From Streptomyces sp. NBC_00344 (GTDB taxonomy: Bacteria > Actinomycetota > Actinomycetes > Streptomycetales > Streptomycetaceae): DNA of 64,000 bases. The stretch lies in assembly GCF_036088315.1 (NCBI RefSeq), contig NZ_CP107996.1:682001-746000 (forward strand), given 5' to 3'. Shown piece by piece: positions 37,623 to 47,016 of this stretch. Under the pieces are notes generated by a model. The model ran no database searches and was not told where the DNA came from. It saw only the letters and a program-made list of their open reading frames with translations. Position 1 is the first letter of the stretch. The number at the start of each line of letters is the position of its first letter. Position numbers and translations under genes: made by a program.

Positions 37623-39296
37623 TCACGGTGCGCCGGGACGACCGCTCGTTGCCGCGTAGTACTGGAGATCCTGTACGTCCACCCGGCTCTCCGCCGGGTG
37701 CCGAGCGGCGACCTCGGCGACCTGCCGTCCGTCCCGGCGCACCACCGCCGAACTCCACCCCGTGTGCAGCGGAACAAGAGTGGGCCGGACTCCGGCGGGC
37801 ACCGGATGGCTCTGCCGGTCGGTGCCCACCACCGTGTCGAGAGTCGCCGGCGCGGTCAGGAACGTGAGCGCCTCGACCGCGTCCCGCGGGGGTGCGGTGC
37901 CGTCACGCGGGCTCATCAGCAGCTTCTCGGCACCGGGCGAGGGTGTCGTCGCGGAGAACTGGACCCTGGATGTCAGATACACGGTGTCGCGGACGATCCG
38001 CGGCCACTTCCCCGTCTTGAATCGGCTCAGATAATAGGAGGCCAGATCGAGGTAGGCGTGCCCGTTGTGCGCGGAAGGCGCGAACTGGCTGCCCTCGGAG
38101 TAGTCGTTCCAGGTGGTGAGCTGCACCCAGTCGGCTCCGTCGTCGATCGCATGGCCCCACGTCGTGCGCAGGGTCGCGGTGTTGCCGGCCTCGTCGTAGA
38201 CCCCCTGGTTGGGGCGGGTGTCCTGGACCGAGACCGGCTGCATCCAGGCCTTGCCGAGCCGGTGGGCGAGAGCGGTGTCCGCCGTCGCGCCGGCCTGCCC
38301 GGTGTAGCTCCGGTTTCCCCACTCGGAGAAGCCGTAGCTGATCGGCGCGAACCGCTCGGCGTTGGCCGGGAAGTTCAGGAACAACGGGACGAGAGCCGTG
38401 CCGATGCGGTACCGCTGTGCGAGCCGTGTGGTCATCTGCGACCACCAGCCCGGATCGTGGGCCTCGGCCTTGAACGGCGAGACCACCAGCCGGCCGTCGG
38501 CGAGACGGTGGGCGGACGGCGATTTCGCCAGTCCCGCCAGGGCGTCCGCCAGGGTAGAGGGGTCGGTGTGGAGCGATGTCATGTCCGGCATCAGCATGAT
38601 CCGGAAACCGGGATCCTCCGAGGCCGCCGCCTTGAGCAGCAGGTTGACCCGGTCCCAGTTGGGCCCGGAGAGGGAGAGGATGTCGACACTGAATCCGTCG
38701 ATTCCGGCGTCCCGGGCCGTCCTGACCTCCCTGCGGAGGTTGGCGAGCTGCCAGTCACCGCCCTGCGGCTCCACGGGCAGCGGACGGTCGCGGAGGAGGC
38801 CGCCGTATCTCGCGTGCTTGCCGTTCTCACCCTGCGCCGTCAGGTAGTTGCGGCTGTAGTAGTCCTGACCGGCCGGCTGGTTGTCCAGCGACAGCGGGTA
38901 CGGCGTGAAGTAGTGACTGAACACCAGGTGCTTACTGGTGCGCAGCACGGCCGCGGTGGGCAGGTCGAAAGGCAGCGCCTGATTCGTCCCGAGCCGGGGC
39001 TGTGGTGCCGTCTTTCCGGCCCGGGGCGCGCCGCGCGGTGAAGGAACAGCGGTGGGCGCGGCCTGGGTCGGTTCCCCGGCAGAGGGGCCGGGCGTGCGCG
39101 GCTCGGCAGACCACGGCGCGTTTCCGGCAGCGGCCGACGGGGACTTCTTGCCGCCGCCCATCGGCGACCAGGCCATACCGCTTCCGGCCAGCAGGCCGAT
39201 GAGCAGCAGCCCCAGCGCGAGACCGGGCAGCACCAGCCGGCGTGTGCCCGCCCTGGGGCGTCGGTGCGTCAGAGGTCCTACCGGCGCATCCGCCAT
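37623..39296 (-). CDS. Glycoside hydrolase family 71-like protein (endo-alpha-1,3-glucanase type)
   Basis: A 557-aa protein with an N-terminal transmembrane anchor or signal (LALGLLLIGLLAGSGMAW) and a Pro/Ala-rich linker of about 65 residues. The catalytic region resembles GH71: KHLVFSHYFTPYPLSLDNQ, EVRTARDAGIDGFSVDILSLSG, GFRIMLMPDMTSLH and DWVQLTTWNDYSEGSQF. GH71 enzymes hydrolyse alpha-1,3-glucan. AAGGA lies 8 bases before the ATG. The gene stands between the LacI regulator and the EPS initiating transferase, so it may trim the EPS or attack fungal wall glucan. The GH71 assignment is by motif memory. Confidence 0.78.
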   Translation of the reverse strand: MADAPVGPLTHRRPRAGTRRLVLPGLALGLLLIGLLAGSGMAWSPMGGGKKSPSAAAGNAPWSAEPRTPGPSAGEPTQAAPTAVPSPRGAPRAGKTAPQPRLGTNQALPFDLPTAAVLRTSKHLVFSHYFTPYPLSLDNQPAGQDYYSRNYLTAQGENGKHARYGGLLRDRPLPVEPQGGDWQLANLRREVRTARDAGIDGFSVDILSLSGPNWDRVNLLLKAAASEDPGFRIMLMPDMTSLHTDPSTLADALAGLAKSPSAHRLADGRLVVSPFKAEAHDPGWWSQMTTRLAQRYRIGTALVPLFLNFPANAERFAPISYGFSEWGNRSYTGQAGATADTALAHRLGKAWMQPVSVQDTRPNQGVYDEAGNTATLRTTWGHAIDDGADWVQLTTWNDYSEGSQFAPSAHNGHAYLDLASYYLSRFKTGKWPRIVRDTVYLTSRVQFSATTPSPGAEKLLMSPRDGTAPPRDAVEALTFLTAPATLDTVVGTDRQSHPVPAGVRPTLVPLHTGWSSAVVRRDGRQVAEVAARHPAESRVDVQDLQYYAATSGRPGAP

Positions 39297-39642
39297 CGTC
39301 GTTCCTTCCGGGACAGCCGCCCGCGTTGCGGAGTTTGGGCAGTAGTAGAGCCGAATCGCGGCCCCAGGACAACAGGCCTCCGCCGCCGGCCGGGGCTACG
39401 GACCCCCGCACCGGCACGGCGGCCCACGGGCGGCCCGTGTGATGACCTGCGACGTACACCGTGAGGCTGTCCTTCCGCATCACGTCCCACAAAGTGCGGG
39501 CTTCGGGCCGGGACATGAGGTCAGCCGGCCGGCCCAGGCCGCCCGGATACGTGCGCATGAGCGATCATACGACCGAATTACACGGGATCGCCACGAGCCC
39601 GACACCGTGCCTCCAGATGAACCAGGCGCCAATCGGTCACAA
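39297..39642. other. Intergenic stretch between GH71 and EPS genes
   Basis: About 350 bp with no gene I can support. It contains the promoter region of the minus-strand GH71 gene and the upstream part of the EPS control region; short frames here are GC-rich by chance. Confidence 0.6.
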
Positions 39643-39687
39643 CGTTTACGTAAACGGCATTGTGCGGCCTTGAGTTTGTCGTACTGT
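39643..39687 (+). promoter_or_regulatory. EPS promoter with perfect palindrome CGTTTACGTAAACG
   Basis: CGTTTACGTAAACG (39643-39656) is a perfect 14-bp palindrome in an AT-rich patch. Immediately downstream, TTGTGC (39660-39665), 16 bp, and TACTGT (39682-39687) form a candidate promoter for the gene at 39766, leaving a 5' leader of about 70 nt. The palindrome lies just upstream of the -35, a place suited to an activator or repressor. Confidence 0.5.
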
Positions 39688-39765
39688 TCCCTGTTGCGAC
39701 GCTTGTTCGTCGATCGGGGAATCGACTTACGGGACGAAGCCAGTCAACACGTGCCGGGGGGGTAC

Positions 39766-41241
39766 ATGTGGCATGTCCGCACGCCTGAAACAGGTGCGTC
39801 CGGGGTCCGCACCAGCATGGGTGCAGTCCAGCACGGGATGCACCTCAAAGCGCGTTGGTATCTGCCGACCGCTCTACTCGTCGATGTCACGGGCACCGCG
39901 CTGCCGGTGGCACTGTTCTTCCGGTCCGCGGGGCAGCCGTACGCCCTGCGGTCCGCCGCCGTCGCCGCTGCCGCCTGGCTCGGCGTCCAGACCTTCAGGC
40001 ACCGGTACGCGGGGCGGCTCATGGGCGAGTCCCGGGGTGCGCTGCCGGTCCTGCACGACTGGCTGATCCTGCTGGGTGTGCTGGCGGTGGTCCGCGCGGC
40101 CGCCGACCTGCGCCACGGGCCGCTGCTCTGCCTCGCGGCCCTGCTGCCTTCCCTGCTGCTCACCCTGGTGTGCCGCAAACTGACCTACCGCCATCTCGCG
40201 TCGGCACGCCGAAAGGCGCAGGTGGTGAGCCGGGTGCTGGTGGTCGGCGAGCCCTCGGCGGCAGACGACGTGGCCGAGCATCTGGCAGGCCGCACGGACC
40301 ACCCGTACGTCGTGGTCGGCATCATCGCGATCGGCGGGGGCGAGATCACCAGCGGCTCGCGGCTGGCCGGCCGGATAGACTTCCACCCACCGGCCGACAC
40401 CGGCGCGGATACTGGCCCCCTGCTGGCCGCAGCGCTGGAGCTGCAGGCGCACGTCGTGCTGGTCGCTCCCGGGGCGACCATGTCGGGAGAGAGGCTGCGG
40501 CGACTGTCCTGGGCCCTGCACGACGCGGGCGTGGAACTGGCTCTGGCCCCCGGCCTGGTGGAGATATCCGTCAAGCGTCTCGAACCGACTTCGGCTGCGG
40601 GCATGGCCTTGCTGCGGATCGTGCCACCGGTACGCCGTGGGGTGCAGCCGCTGCTCAAGTCCGTCATGGACAGGGCGGGCGCCGCGCTGGGGATCGTTGT
40701 GCTCTCACCGGTCTTCCTGGTGATCGCGCTCGCGGTCGGCCTCGGTTCAGCGGGTCCTGTCTTCTACCGGCAGGAGCGCATCGGCCAGTCGGGCACACCG
40801 TTCGTCATGTGGAAGTTCCGCACGATGTATCTGAACGCGGACGCGCGCAAGGCCGAACTGGCCGCCGTGAACGAGATCGACGGCCCGATGTTCAAGATGC
40901 GCCGCGACCCGCGGGTGACACGGGTCGGCCGGCTGCTGCGCCGGGCGTCCCTGGACGAGTTCCCCCAGCTGATCAATGTGCTGCGAGGTGACATGTCCCT
41001 GGTGGGGCCTCGGCCACCGCTGCCCGAGGAAGTGGCTCTCTACAACGAGGTGGAGGCCCGGAGGCTGGCGGTGCGGCCCGGTATGACCGGGCTGTGGCAG
41101 ATCAGCGGACGCTCGGACCTCTCCTGGGACGAAACGATTCAGCTTGACCTTCAGTACGTCGACAACTGGTCGTTCACCAGCGATGTCGACGTCATGGCCC
41201 GTACGCTCCGCGCCGTCGTCGACGGTCGCGGTGCGTACTGA
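39766..41241 (+). CDS. Exopolysaccharide polyprenyl glycosylphosphotransferase (WcaJ/WbaP-type)
   Basis: A 491-aa membrane enzyme that should start EPS repeat units by moving sugar-1-phosphate onto undecaprenyl phosphate. N-terminal half: several transmembrane helices and a nucleotide-binding-like domain (VLVVGEPSAADDVAEHL). C-terminal bacterial sugar transferase domain: PVFYRQERIGQSGTPF, MWKFRTMY, RRASLDEFPQLINVLRGDMS, LVGPRPPLPEE and RPGMTGLWQISGRS. A run of seven G ends 3 bases before the ATG at 39766; far-upstream in-frame starts lie in non-coding-like sequence. First gene of the EPS locus. Confidence 0.93.
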   Translation: MWHVRTPETGASGVRTSMGAVQHGMHLKARWYLPTALLVDVTGTALPVALFFRSAGQPYALRSAAVAAAAWLGVQTFRHRYAGRLMGESRGALPVLHDWLILLGVLAVVRAAADLRHGPLLCLAALLPSLLLTLVCRKLTYRHLASARRKAQVVSRVLVVGEPSAADDVAEHLAGRTDHPYVVVGIIAIGGGEITSGSRLAGRIDFHPPADTGADTGPLLAAALELQAHVVLVAPGATMSGERLRRLSWALHDAGVELALAPGLVEISVKRLEPTSAAGMALLRIVPPVRRGVQPLLKSVMDRAGAALGIVVLSPVFLVIALAVGLGSAGPVFYRQERIGQSGTPFVMWKFRTMYLNADARKAELAAVNEIDGPMFKMRRDPRVTRVGRLLRRASLDEFPQLINVLRGDMSLVGPRPPLPEEVALYNEVEARRLAVRPGMTGLWQISGRSDLSWDETIQLDLQYVDNWSFTSDVDVMARTLRAVVDGRGAY

Positions 41242-41244
41242 GGA

Positions 41245-41265
41245 GACCGGTCGATGAGGCCGGTC
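41245..41265 (+). terminator. Stem-loop between convergent EPS transferase and fcl genes
   Basis: GACCGG (41245-41250) and CCGGTC (41260-41265) with a 9-base loop start 4 bp past the stop. Further on, GGGATCCCGGCGC is present twice in tandem (about 41280-41307). Confidence 0.5.
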
Positions 41266-41313
41266 ACAGCCTGCGGCCCGGGATCCCGGCGCACGGGATC
41301 CCGGCGCGGCGGA

Positions 41314-42252
41314 TCAGGCGCGCCGCCACGCCTCGTACGTGGCGGCGATGCCTTCGCGCAGCGGGATGCCGGGCTTCCAGCCGAGCGAGCTCAGCCGTGT
41401 CACATCGAGCAGCTTGCGCGGGGTGCCGTCGGGCTTGGACGTGTCCCAGCCGATCCGCCCGGCGAAACCGGTCACTTCGGCGACGGTCTCGGCGAGTTCG
41501 CGGATGGTGAGATCCGTGCCGCAGCCGACGTTGACCGGTTCATCACCGTCGTACGAGCGCAGCAGCAGGGCGCAGGCGGCGGCGAGGTCGTCGACGTGGA
41601 GGAATTCCCGCCGCGGAGATCCCGAACCCCAGAGCGTCACCTCGTCCCGGCCCTCCTCGCGCGCCTCGTGGAAGCGGCGGATCAGCGCGGGCAGCACGTG
41701 CGAGGTCTCCAGGTCGAAGTTGTCGCCGGGCCCGTAGAGGTTCGTCGGCATCGCGGAGATGTACGAGGCCCCGTACTGCTGCCGGTAGGACTGGATCTGA
41801 ACGATTCCGGCGATCTTCGCGAGGGCGTAGGCCTGGTTGGTGGGCTCGAGGGGGCCCGTGAGCAGGGCATCCTCACTGATCGGCTGCGGTGCGAGCTTGG
41901 GATAGATGCAGGAGGACCCGAGGAACAGCAGCCGGCCGGTACCCGCCTGGTGCGCGCCGGCGATCACGCTCAGCTGGATCTGCAGGTTCTCCTCGATGAA
42001 CTGGACCGGCGATGTGCTGTTCGCCATGATGCCGCCGACCTTGGCAGCAGCCAGCACCACCGCGTCGGGCCGGGTGTTCCGAAGGTAGTCCGCAGTCCGC
42101 GCGGCGTCGCGGAGATCCAGCTCGGTGCGGGTGCGGGTGAGCACCTCATGGCCGTCGGCGGTGAGCCTGCGGGCCACGGCGGAGCCGACCAGACCACGGT
42201 GTCCGGCGACGAATATGCGGGCGCCTTCAGGCAGGAGCAGCGATTCAGTCAT
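41314..42252 (-). CDS. fcl: GDP-L-fucose synthase
   Basis: A 312-aa SDR enzyme, the usual length for GDP-L-fucose synthase (WcaG/Fcl). The NADP site is [16 protein letters not shown]. The active-site Ser block is [20 protein letters not shown], and the catalytic Tyr/Lys are in [34 protein letters not shown] and [12 protein letters not shown] are characteristic. It converts GDP-4-keto-6-deoxymannose to GDP-L-fucose. It is divergent from gmd, which makes its substrate. Confidence 0.95.
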   Translation of the reverse strand: MTESLLLPEGARIFVAGHRGLVGSAVARRLTADGHEVLTRTRTELDLRDAARTADYLRNTRPDAVVLAAAKVGGIMANSTSPVQFIEENLQIQLSVIAGAHQAGTGRLLFLGSSCIYPKLAPQPISEDALLTGPLEPTNQAYALAKIAGIVQIQSYRQQYGASYISAMPTNLYGPGDNFDLETSHVLPALIRRFHEAREEGRDEVTLWGSGSPRREFLHVDDLAAACALLLRSYDGDEPVNVGCGTDLTIRELAETVAEVTGFAGRIGWDTSKPDGTPRKLLDVTRLSSLGWKPGIPLREGIAATYEAWRRA

Positions 42253-42377
42253 AGGCCGGATCATGCCAGGACGAAGCCCGTCAGCGTGCACAAGATCCTT
42301 ACTTCTTTCTCAAATCACAACATAACCATGGGGGACGGACCGGCGCTGAGCCGGTCTGCAAGGGAGGGGCATTTCGT

Positions 42378-43391
42378 ATGAGCAAGTCCGCACTGATCAC
42401 CGGGGTCACCGGGCAGGACGGTTCCTATCTGGCGGAGCTGCTGCTGTCCAAGGGCTACACGGTCCATGGGCTCGTCAGGAGGTCGTCCAGCTTCAACACC
42501 GAGCGGATCGACCACATCTACCAGGACCCCCAGCAGTCGAACCGGTCCTTCGTACTGCATCACGCGGATCTGTCCGACGGGGTGGCGCTGGTGAACCTGA
42601 TGCGCGACATCAGGCCTGACGAGGTGTACAACCTGGGCGCCCAGTCCCATGTCAGGGTCTCCTTCGACGCGCCGCTGTACACCGGCGATGTCACCGGACT
42701 CGGCGCCCTGCGGCTGCTCGAGGCGATCCGCGCCAGCGGCATCGAGACCAGGTACTACCAGGCCTCGTCCTCCGAGATGTTCGGATCGACGCCTCCCCCG
42801 CAGAACGAGGAGACCCCGTTCCACCCCCGCAGCCCCTACGGCGCTGCCAAGGTCTTCGGCTACTGGACCACGGTCAACTACCGCGAGGCGTACGACATGT
42901 TCGCCGTCAACGGGATCCTCTTCAACCATGAGTCGCCGCGCCGCGGTGAGACCTTCGTGACCCGCAAGGTGACCCGCGCGGTCGCCCGTATCAAGGCGGG
43001 GCTCCAGGACCGCCTCTACATGGGCAACCTGGACGCCGTACGCGACTGGGGCTATGCCCCGGAGTACGTGGACGCGATGTGGCGGATGCTCCAGCACGAC
43101 GAGCCGACGGATTACGTGGTGGCGACCGGGGTCGCGGCGACCGTGCGCGAGTTCGTCGAGACCGCCTTCGCGCACGCCGGCCTGGACTGGAACGAGTACG
43201 TCAGGTACGACCCGAAGTACGAGCGTCCCAGCGAGGTCGACGCGCTGATCGGGGACCCGGGCAAGGCCCAGCGACTGCTCGGCTGGAAACCGGAGGTGCT
43301 GGTGGAGGAGCTGGCCCGGATCATGGTGGACGCCGATCTGCGCCAGGTCGAGGACCAGTTGGCCGGTGCCACGGTGCGTATCGACCGCTGA
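42378..43391 (+). CDS. gmd: GDP-mannose 4,6-dehydratase
   Basis: A 337-aa SDR dehydratase. Signatures are [71 protein letters not shown], the catalytic Tyr/Lys in [12 protein letters not shown], and [18 protein letters not shown]. It makes GDP-4-keto-6-deoxy-D-mannose for fcl. The 5' leader has a perfect hairpin, GACCGGC/GCCGGTC (42338-42356), before the ribosome site GGGAGGGG. Together with fcl it predicts an L-fucose (or 6-deoxyhexose) containing EPS. Confidence 0.95.
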   Translation: MSKSALITGVTGQDGSYLAELLLSKGYTVHGLVRRSSSFNTERIDHIYQDPQQSNRSFVLHHADLSDGVALVNLMRDIRPDEVYNLGAQSHVRVSFDAPLYTGDVTGLGALRLLEAIRASGIETRYYQASSSEMFGSTPPPQNEETPFHPRSPYGAAKVFGYWTTVNYREAYDMFAVNGILFNHESPRRGETFVTRKVTRAVARIKAGLQDRLYMGNLDAVRDWGYAPEYVDAMWRMLQHDEPTDYVVATGVAATVREFVETAFAHAGLDWNEYVRYDPKYERPSEVDALIGDPGKAQRLLGWKPEVLVEELARIMVDADLRQVEDQLAGATVRIDR

Positions 43392-43537
43392 ACCGCGGAC
43401 CGCTCAGGTCACGGTTGGTACCGGATTGGTCAAGTGTGGTTGATGAAGTGTCCTTCAGCCACAAGGTGCGCGAATATACATGTCAGTTGGGCCACATCAG
43501 GCCATATATCTGGGCTTCATGCCTGGGGGGTATGTAC

Positions 43538-46258
43538 ATGGGAAGATCCCGGGGGCTTTCGGCTGCCCTCATCCTGAGCGTCATTGCCGGCATGGGGGTG
43601 ACCGTCGCACCACAGGCCGCGGCGGTGACACCTCCGGTGGCGTTCACCGCGGACGATCTGCCGACCTGGCAGACCAACGGCATCGTCTGGGCACTGGCGG
43701 AGGCACAGGGGACTGTCTTCGTCGGTGGCACTTTCTCGCAGGTCAGGCCTCCGGAAGGGGCCAGTGGCACACCGCAGGGTGCCGTCAACTTCGCCGCGAT
43801 GAACGCCGCGACGGGCGCGCCCACCTCCTGCAACCTGTCGTTCACGATCGGCAGTGGCACGGCGACGGTCCGCTCACTCGTCGTCTCGCCCGACAAGAAG
43901 ACGCTGTACGCGGGCGGCTACTTCGGCGCCGTCAACGGCGTGCAGGTCAGCAGCCTCGCGGCGATCGACATCGCGACGTGCACACCGAAGGCCGACTTCC
44001 ACCCGAGCTTCAGCGCGACCGTGCGGGCGCTCGCCGTCACCGATGACACGGTGTACGCGGGCGGGGACTTCACCACCGTCGAGGGCGCTGCCCGTCAGCG
44101 CTACGCGGCGGTGAACAGCAGCACAGGGGCGCTGCGGCCGTTCACCGCGGACGTGGACCTGCCGGGGCGGGCCGTTGCGGTCACACCCGACGGGAAGGAC
44201 GTCGTGCTCGGCGGTGACTTCTTCACCGTCAACGGGGCGAACTCGCACGCTCTCGCCGTGGTGGACGCCACCACGGGCGCGAACGTCAAGACGTACCCGA
44301 ACTTCATCGAGACCAACTCGGTGGTCAAGACGATCGGCACCGACGCCACCGGCTTCTACACCGGCAACGAGGGCACAGGCGGTGGTGTCTTCGACGGGCG
44401 CATCGCGCTGAACCTCAGCGACCTGGGCCAGCGCTGGCGCGACACCTGCCTGGGCGCGACCCAGGCGGTGCTCTCCTACGAGAGCGTCCTCTACAGCGCG
44501 TCGCACGCCCATGACTGTTCCAGTGTGGGTGAGTTCCCCGACGGCAAGCGCAACCATCTGCTCGCCCAGCCCACGACCAGTGTGGGCAAACTCGGCTGGT
44601 TCCCGAACACCAATGACGGCCTGGGTGAGGGCATCGGTCCGCGCGCCCTGGCCATCTCGGACACCGGCTCGTCCAAGTACCTGTGGGTCGGCGGCGAGTT
44701 CACCACCGTCAACGCCGCTCCCGCACAGGGGCTGACCCGTTTCGCATCCGGGCCCGACACGGGTGTCCCCGGTGTGCCGCAGGCCAGCGCGTCCAGCATC
44801 AAGCCCGGCGCAGTTCAGGTGCGCTGGCGCTCGAGCACCGACCTGGACGACAGCAAGCTGACCTACAAGGTCTACCGCAACGGCTCGTCGACCCCGATCC
44901 AGACCGTGGACGGCGAATCGCTGTGGTGGTCCAGGCCGCAGATGTCCTTCACCGACACCAGCGTCACCGCGGGCCAGACGTACAGCTACCGGGTGACGGC
45001 GACCGACGCGGCAGGCAACGCAAGTGGTCTCTCGCCCACGACGACGGTGACCGTGCCGTCCTCCCCTGAGGCCTATCCCAGCGCCGTGCTGGATGACGGC
45101 GCCACCCAGTACTGGCGCTACGACGAGTCCACCAGCCCCTTCACCGGTGACTCGTCTTCGGCCGACAACAGCGGCGTCCAGCTCAACGACCCGTCGCTGA
45201 GGCAGACCCCGGCCGCCGTCAACGGACCCAGCACCGCTATCGGCTTCGACGGCAGCGACCAGGTGGTGTACAGCGACCGCAGGTCCACGGTGACCGGTGC
45301 GTACTCCGTGGAGACATGGTTCAAGACGACAACCACCCGGGGTGGCAAGCTCGTCGGCTTCGGCAACAACACCACCTCCACCAGCGGCAACTACGACAAG
45401 CACATCTACATGACGAACGCCGGCAAACTGGTCTTCGGTGTGTACCCCGGCTCCGCGAGGACCATCTCCACATCGGGTTCCTACAACGACGGCGGCTGGC
45501 ACCATGTGGTCGCCACCCAGGACTCGTCCGGCATCAAGCTCTACGTCGACGGGGCGCTGAAGGACTCGGACAACGTGACGGGCAACCAGGCGTACACCGG
45601 TTACTGGCGGGTCGGCGGTGACCAGCTGAACGGCTGGCCCCAGCAGCCCACCAGCAACTTCTTCGCCGGGCAGATCGACGACACGGCGATCTACCCGTCG
45701 GCGCTCACCTCGCAGCAGGTGACACACCACTACCAGCTGGCGAGCGCCCCCGCGGACACCGTCAGCTCGGTGCCGGCGACCGACGACAGCTACGTCAACG
45801 CGGGCGCGCCGAGCACCAACTACGGCACGTCGAGTTCGCTCGCCGTGCGCGGTACCTCGGCGTACGCCTCCTATCTCGGCTTCACCCTCCCGTCGGCCCC
45901 GGCCGGCACGGTGCTGAAGAGTGCCAGGCTCTCGGTGAAGACCTCGACCCAGTCCGGCGCCGGATCCACGGACAGCCAGTCCGTCGTCCCGGTCACCGGG
46001 GCCTGGACCGAAGGGGCGCTGACCTACAACAACCGGCCGGCGCTCGGTTCGGGCACGCTCGGCACGCTGAGCGGTGCCACGGACGGCTCGACCGTCTACT
46101 CGGCATCGCTCGACACCGCGGCGCTCTCGTCCGCACTGGGCGGTTCCTACAGCCTGGCGCTCACGAGTACGGGCACGGACCCGCTGTGGCTGTGGTCGAG
46201 CGAGGCCACAGCCAACGAGGGCACACCGCAGCTCGTGCTGACCTTCGGCGCTCCGTAG
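43538..46258 (+). CDS. Large secreted propeller / Fn3 / LamG / DNRLRE protein of the EPS locus
   Basis: A 906-aa secreted protein with signal GLSAALILSVIAGMGVTVAPQAAA. Residues about 35-405 form a repeat-built beta-propeller (recurring VFVGGTF, LYAGGYFGAVNG, VYAGGDFTTVEG, VLGGDFFTVNG, WVGGEFTTVNA). One fibronectin type III domain follows (about 410-510), then a LamG/concanavalin-like domain (about 520-735, YSVETWFKTTT...GWHHVVATQD) and a C-terminal DNRLRE domain (about 745-906). No catalytic residues are recognised, so it looks like a matrix or adhesion protein binding glycans. GGGGGG lies 7 bases before the ATG at 43538; an ATG at 43532 is less well spaced. Confidence 0.85.
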   Translation: MGRSRGLSAALILSVIAGMGVTVAPQAAAVTPPVAFTADDLPTWQTNGIVWALAEAQGTVFVGGTFSQVRPPEGASGTPQGAVNFAAMNAATGAPTSCNLSFTIGSGTATVRSLVVSPDKKTLYAGGYFGAVNGVQVSSLAAIDIATCTPKADFHPSFSATVRALAVTDDTVYAGGDFTTVEGAARQRYAAVNSSTGALRPFTADVDLPGRAVAVTPDGKDVVLGGDFFTVNGANSHALAVVDATTGANVKTYPNFIETNSVVKTIGTDATGFYTGNEGTGGGVFDGRIALNLSDLGQRWRDTCLGATQAVLSYESVLYSASHAHDCSSVGEFPDGKRNHLLAQPTTSVGKLGWFPNTNDGLGEGIGPRALAISDTGSSKYLWVGGEFTTVNAAPAQGLTRFASGPDTGVPGVPQASASSIKPGAVQVRWRSSTDLDDSKLTYKVYRNGSSTPIQTVDGESLWWSRPQMSFTDTSVTAGQTYSYRVTATDAAGNASGLSPTTTVTVPSSPEAYPSAVLDDGATQYWRYDESTSPFTGDSSSADNSGVQLNDPSLRQTPAAVNGPSTAIGFDGSDQVVYSDRRSTVTGAYSVETWFKTTTTRGGKLVGFGNNTTSTSGNYDKHIYMTNAGKLVFGVYPGSARTISTSGSYNDGGWHHVVATQDSSGIKLYVDGALKDSDNVTGNQAYTGYWRVGGDQLNGWPQQPTSNFFAGQIDDTAIYPSALTSQQVTHHYQLASAPADTVSSVPATDDSYVNAGAPSTNYGTSSSLAVRGTSAYASYLGFTLPSAPAGTVLKSARLSVKTSTQSGAGSTDSQSVVPVTGAWTEGALTYNNRPALGSGTLGTLSGATDGSTVYSASLDTAALSSALGGSYSLALTSTGTDPLWLWSSEATANEGTPQLVLTFGAP

Positions 46259-46341
46259 CCGCACTGGTGACAACAACGCAATGACAGCGTGCGGGGTCCG
46301 GTTCGCCGGGCCCCGCACGCCCGTACCACAGGAGCCACAAC

Positions 46342-47016
46342 ATGCGTCCACTTCACCGGCGTCCGGCGGCTGCCGCGGCCGTACTGGCCGCCCTCATCGC
46401 CGTCTCCGCCTGCAGCAGCTCGTCGGGCTCGTCGCACGACAACGCGGCGGGCGCCTCGCACAGCCCCGCTCCGACCCGGAGCATCCCGGACCCGGAGACC
46501 GAGACGGGCCCCGACCCTTCGCCGTCCAAGGGACCGGTTCTTCCCGATGCCCGGCTCACCCCGGCCACCGGCTCCTTCAGCAAGAAGGACAAGGCGTACC
46601 TGAGCGGCCGGGTGCCCAAGAACATGGACCCCGCCGCCGTGCTGCAGACCGGGCAGGAGACGTGCCAGCGCGTGGCCCGTACCGCGGAGCACGACAAGGA
46701 CGCCGCGGTGGGGGCGGTGATCGCGGGTGACATCCCCGACGCGAAGGCCGCCATCACCCTTCTCTGCCCGGCCCAGAAGCCGGTGCTCAAGGCCGCCGAG
46801 GCGGGCTTCCCCGACGGCACCCGGAAAGAGCCGGCCGCGGGTACCTACCGCGCGCTGACCGACAGCGCCGACTGCACCTGGCGGGCCACCGGCGTGGGCG
46901 GGAAGGTGCTCGCCTCCGGGCCCTCGAGCGGAGCCAAGGGCCCGTTCAGCGCCAAAGTCCCGGCAGGCACCGAGAAGTTCACCTCGTCCGGCTGTTACGC
47001 CTGGGTGCCCGCGTAG
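46342..47016 (+). CDS. Putative lipoprotein of unknown function
   Basis: A 224-aa protein with a lipoprotein signal ending in the lipobox VSAC at about residue 24, then a Ser/Thr/Pro-rich linker. The mature domain is about 150 residues, containing DPAAVLQTGQETCQRVARTA and a final part with CTWRATGVGG...FTSSGCYAWVPA. Three or four Cys in that part may form disulfides. I do not recognise a family. It sits 84 bp after the propeller protein gene in the same direction, probably co-transcribed. Its 3' end overlaps the convergent glycosyltransferase gene by 22 bp. Confidence 0.78.
   Translation: MRPLHRRPAAAAAVLAALIAVSACSSSSGSSHDNAAGASHSPAPTRSIPDPETETGPDPSPSKGPVLPDARLTPATGSFSKKDKAYLSGRVPKNMDPAAVLQTGQETCQRVARTAEHDKDAAVGAVIAGDIPDAKAAITLLCPAQKPVLKAAEAGFPDGTRKEPAAGTYRALTDSADCTWRATGVGGKVLASGPSSGAKGPFSAKVPAGTEKFTSSGCYAWVPA

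Noticed and set aside
36237..39041. Plus-strand open frame of 934 codons across the LacI and GH71 genes
   Set aside because: It spans two well-supported minus-strand genes and their gap and shows no domain; typical GC-driven shadow.
41280..41307. Tandem GGGATCCCGGCGC repeat considered as a CRISPR or insertion-element trace
   Set aside because: Only two short copies without spacers, no cas genes or transposase; most likely part of the convergent terminator region.
43874..46351. Minus-strand open frame of 825 codons opposite the propeller/LamG gene
   Set aside because: No motif, biased composition; the plus strand has a signal peptide and four recognisable domains.
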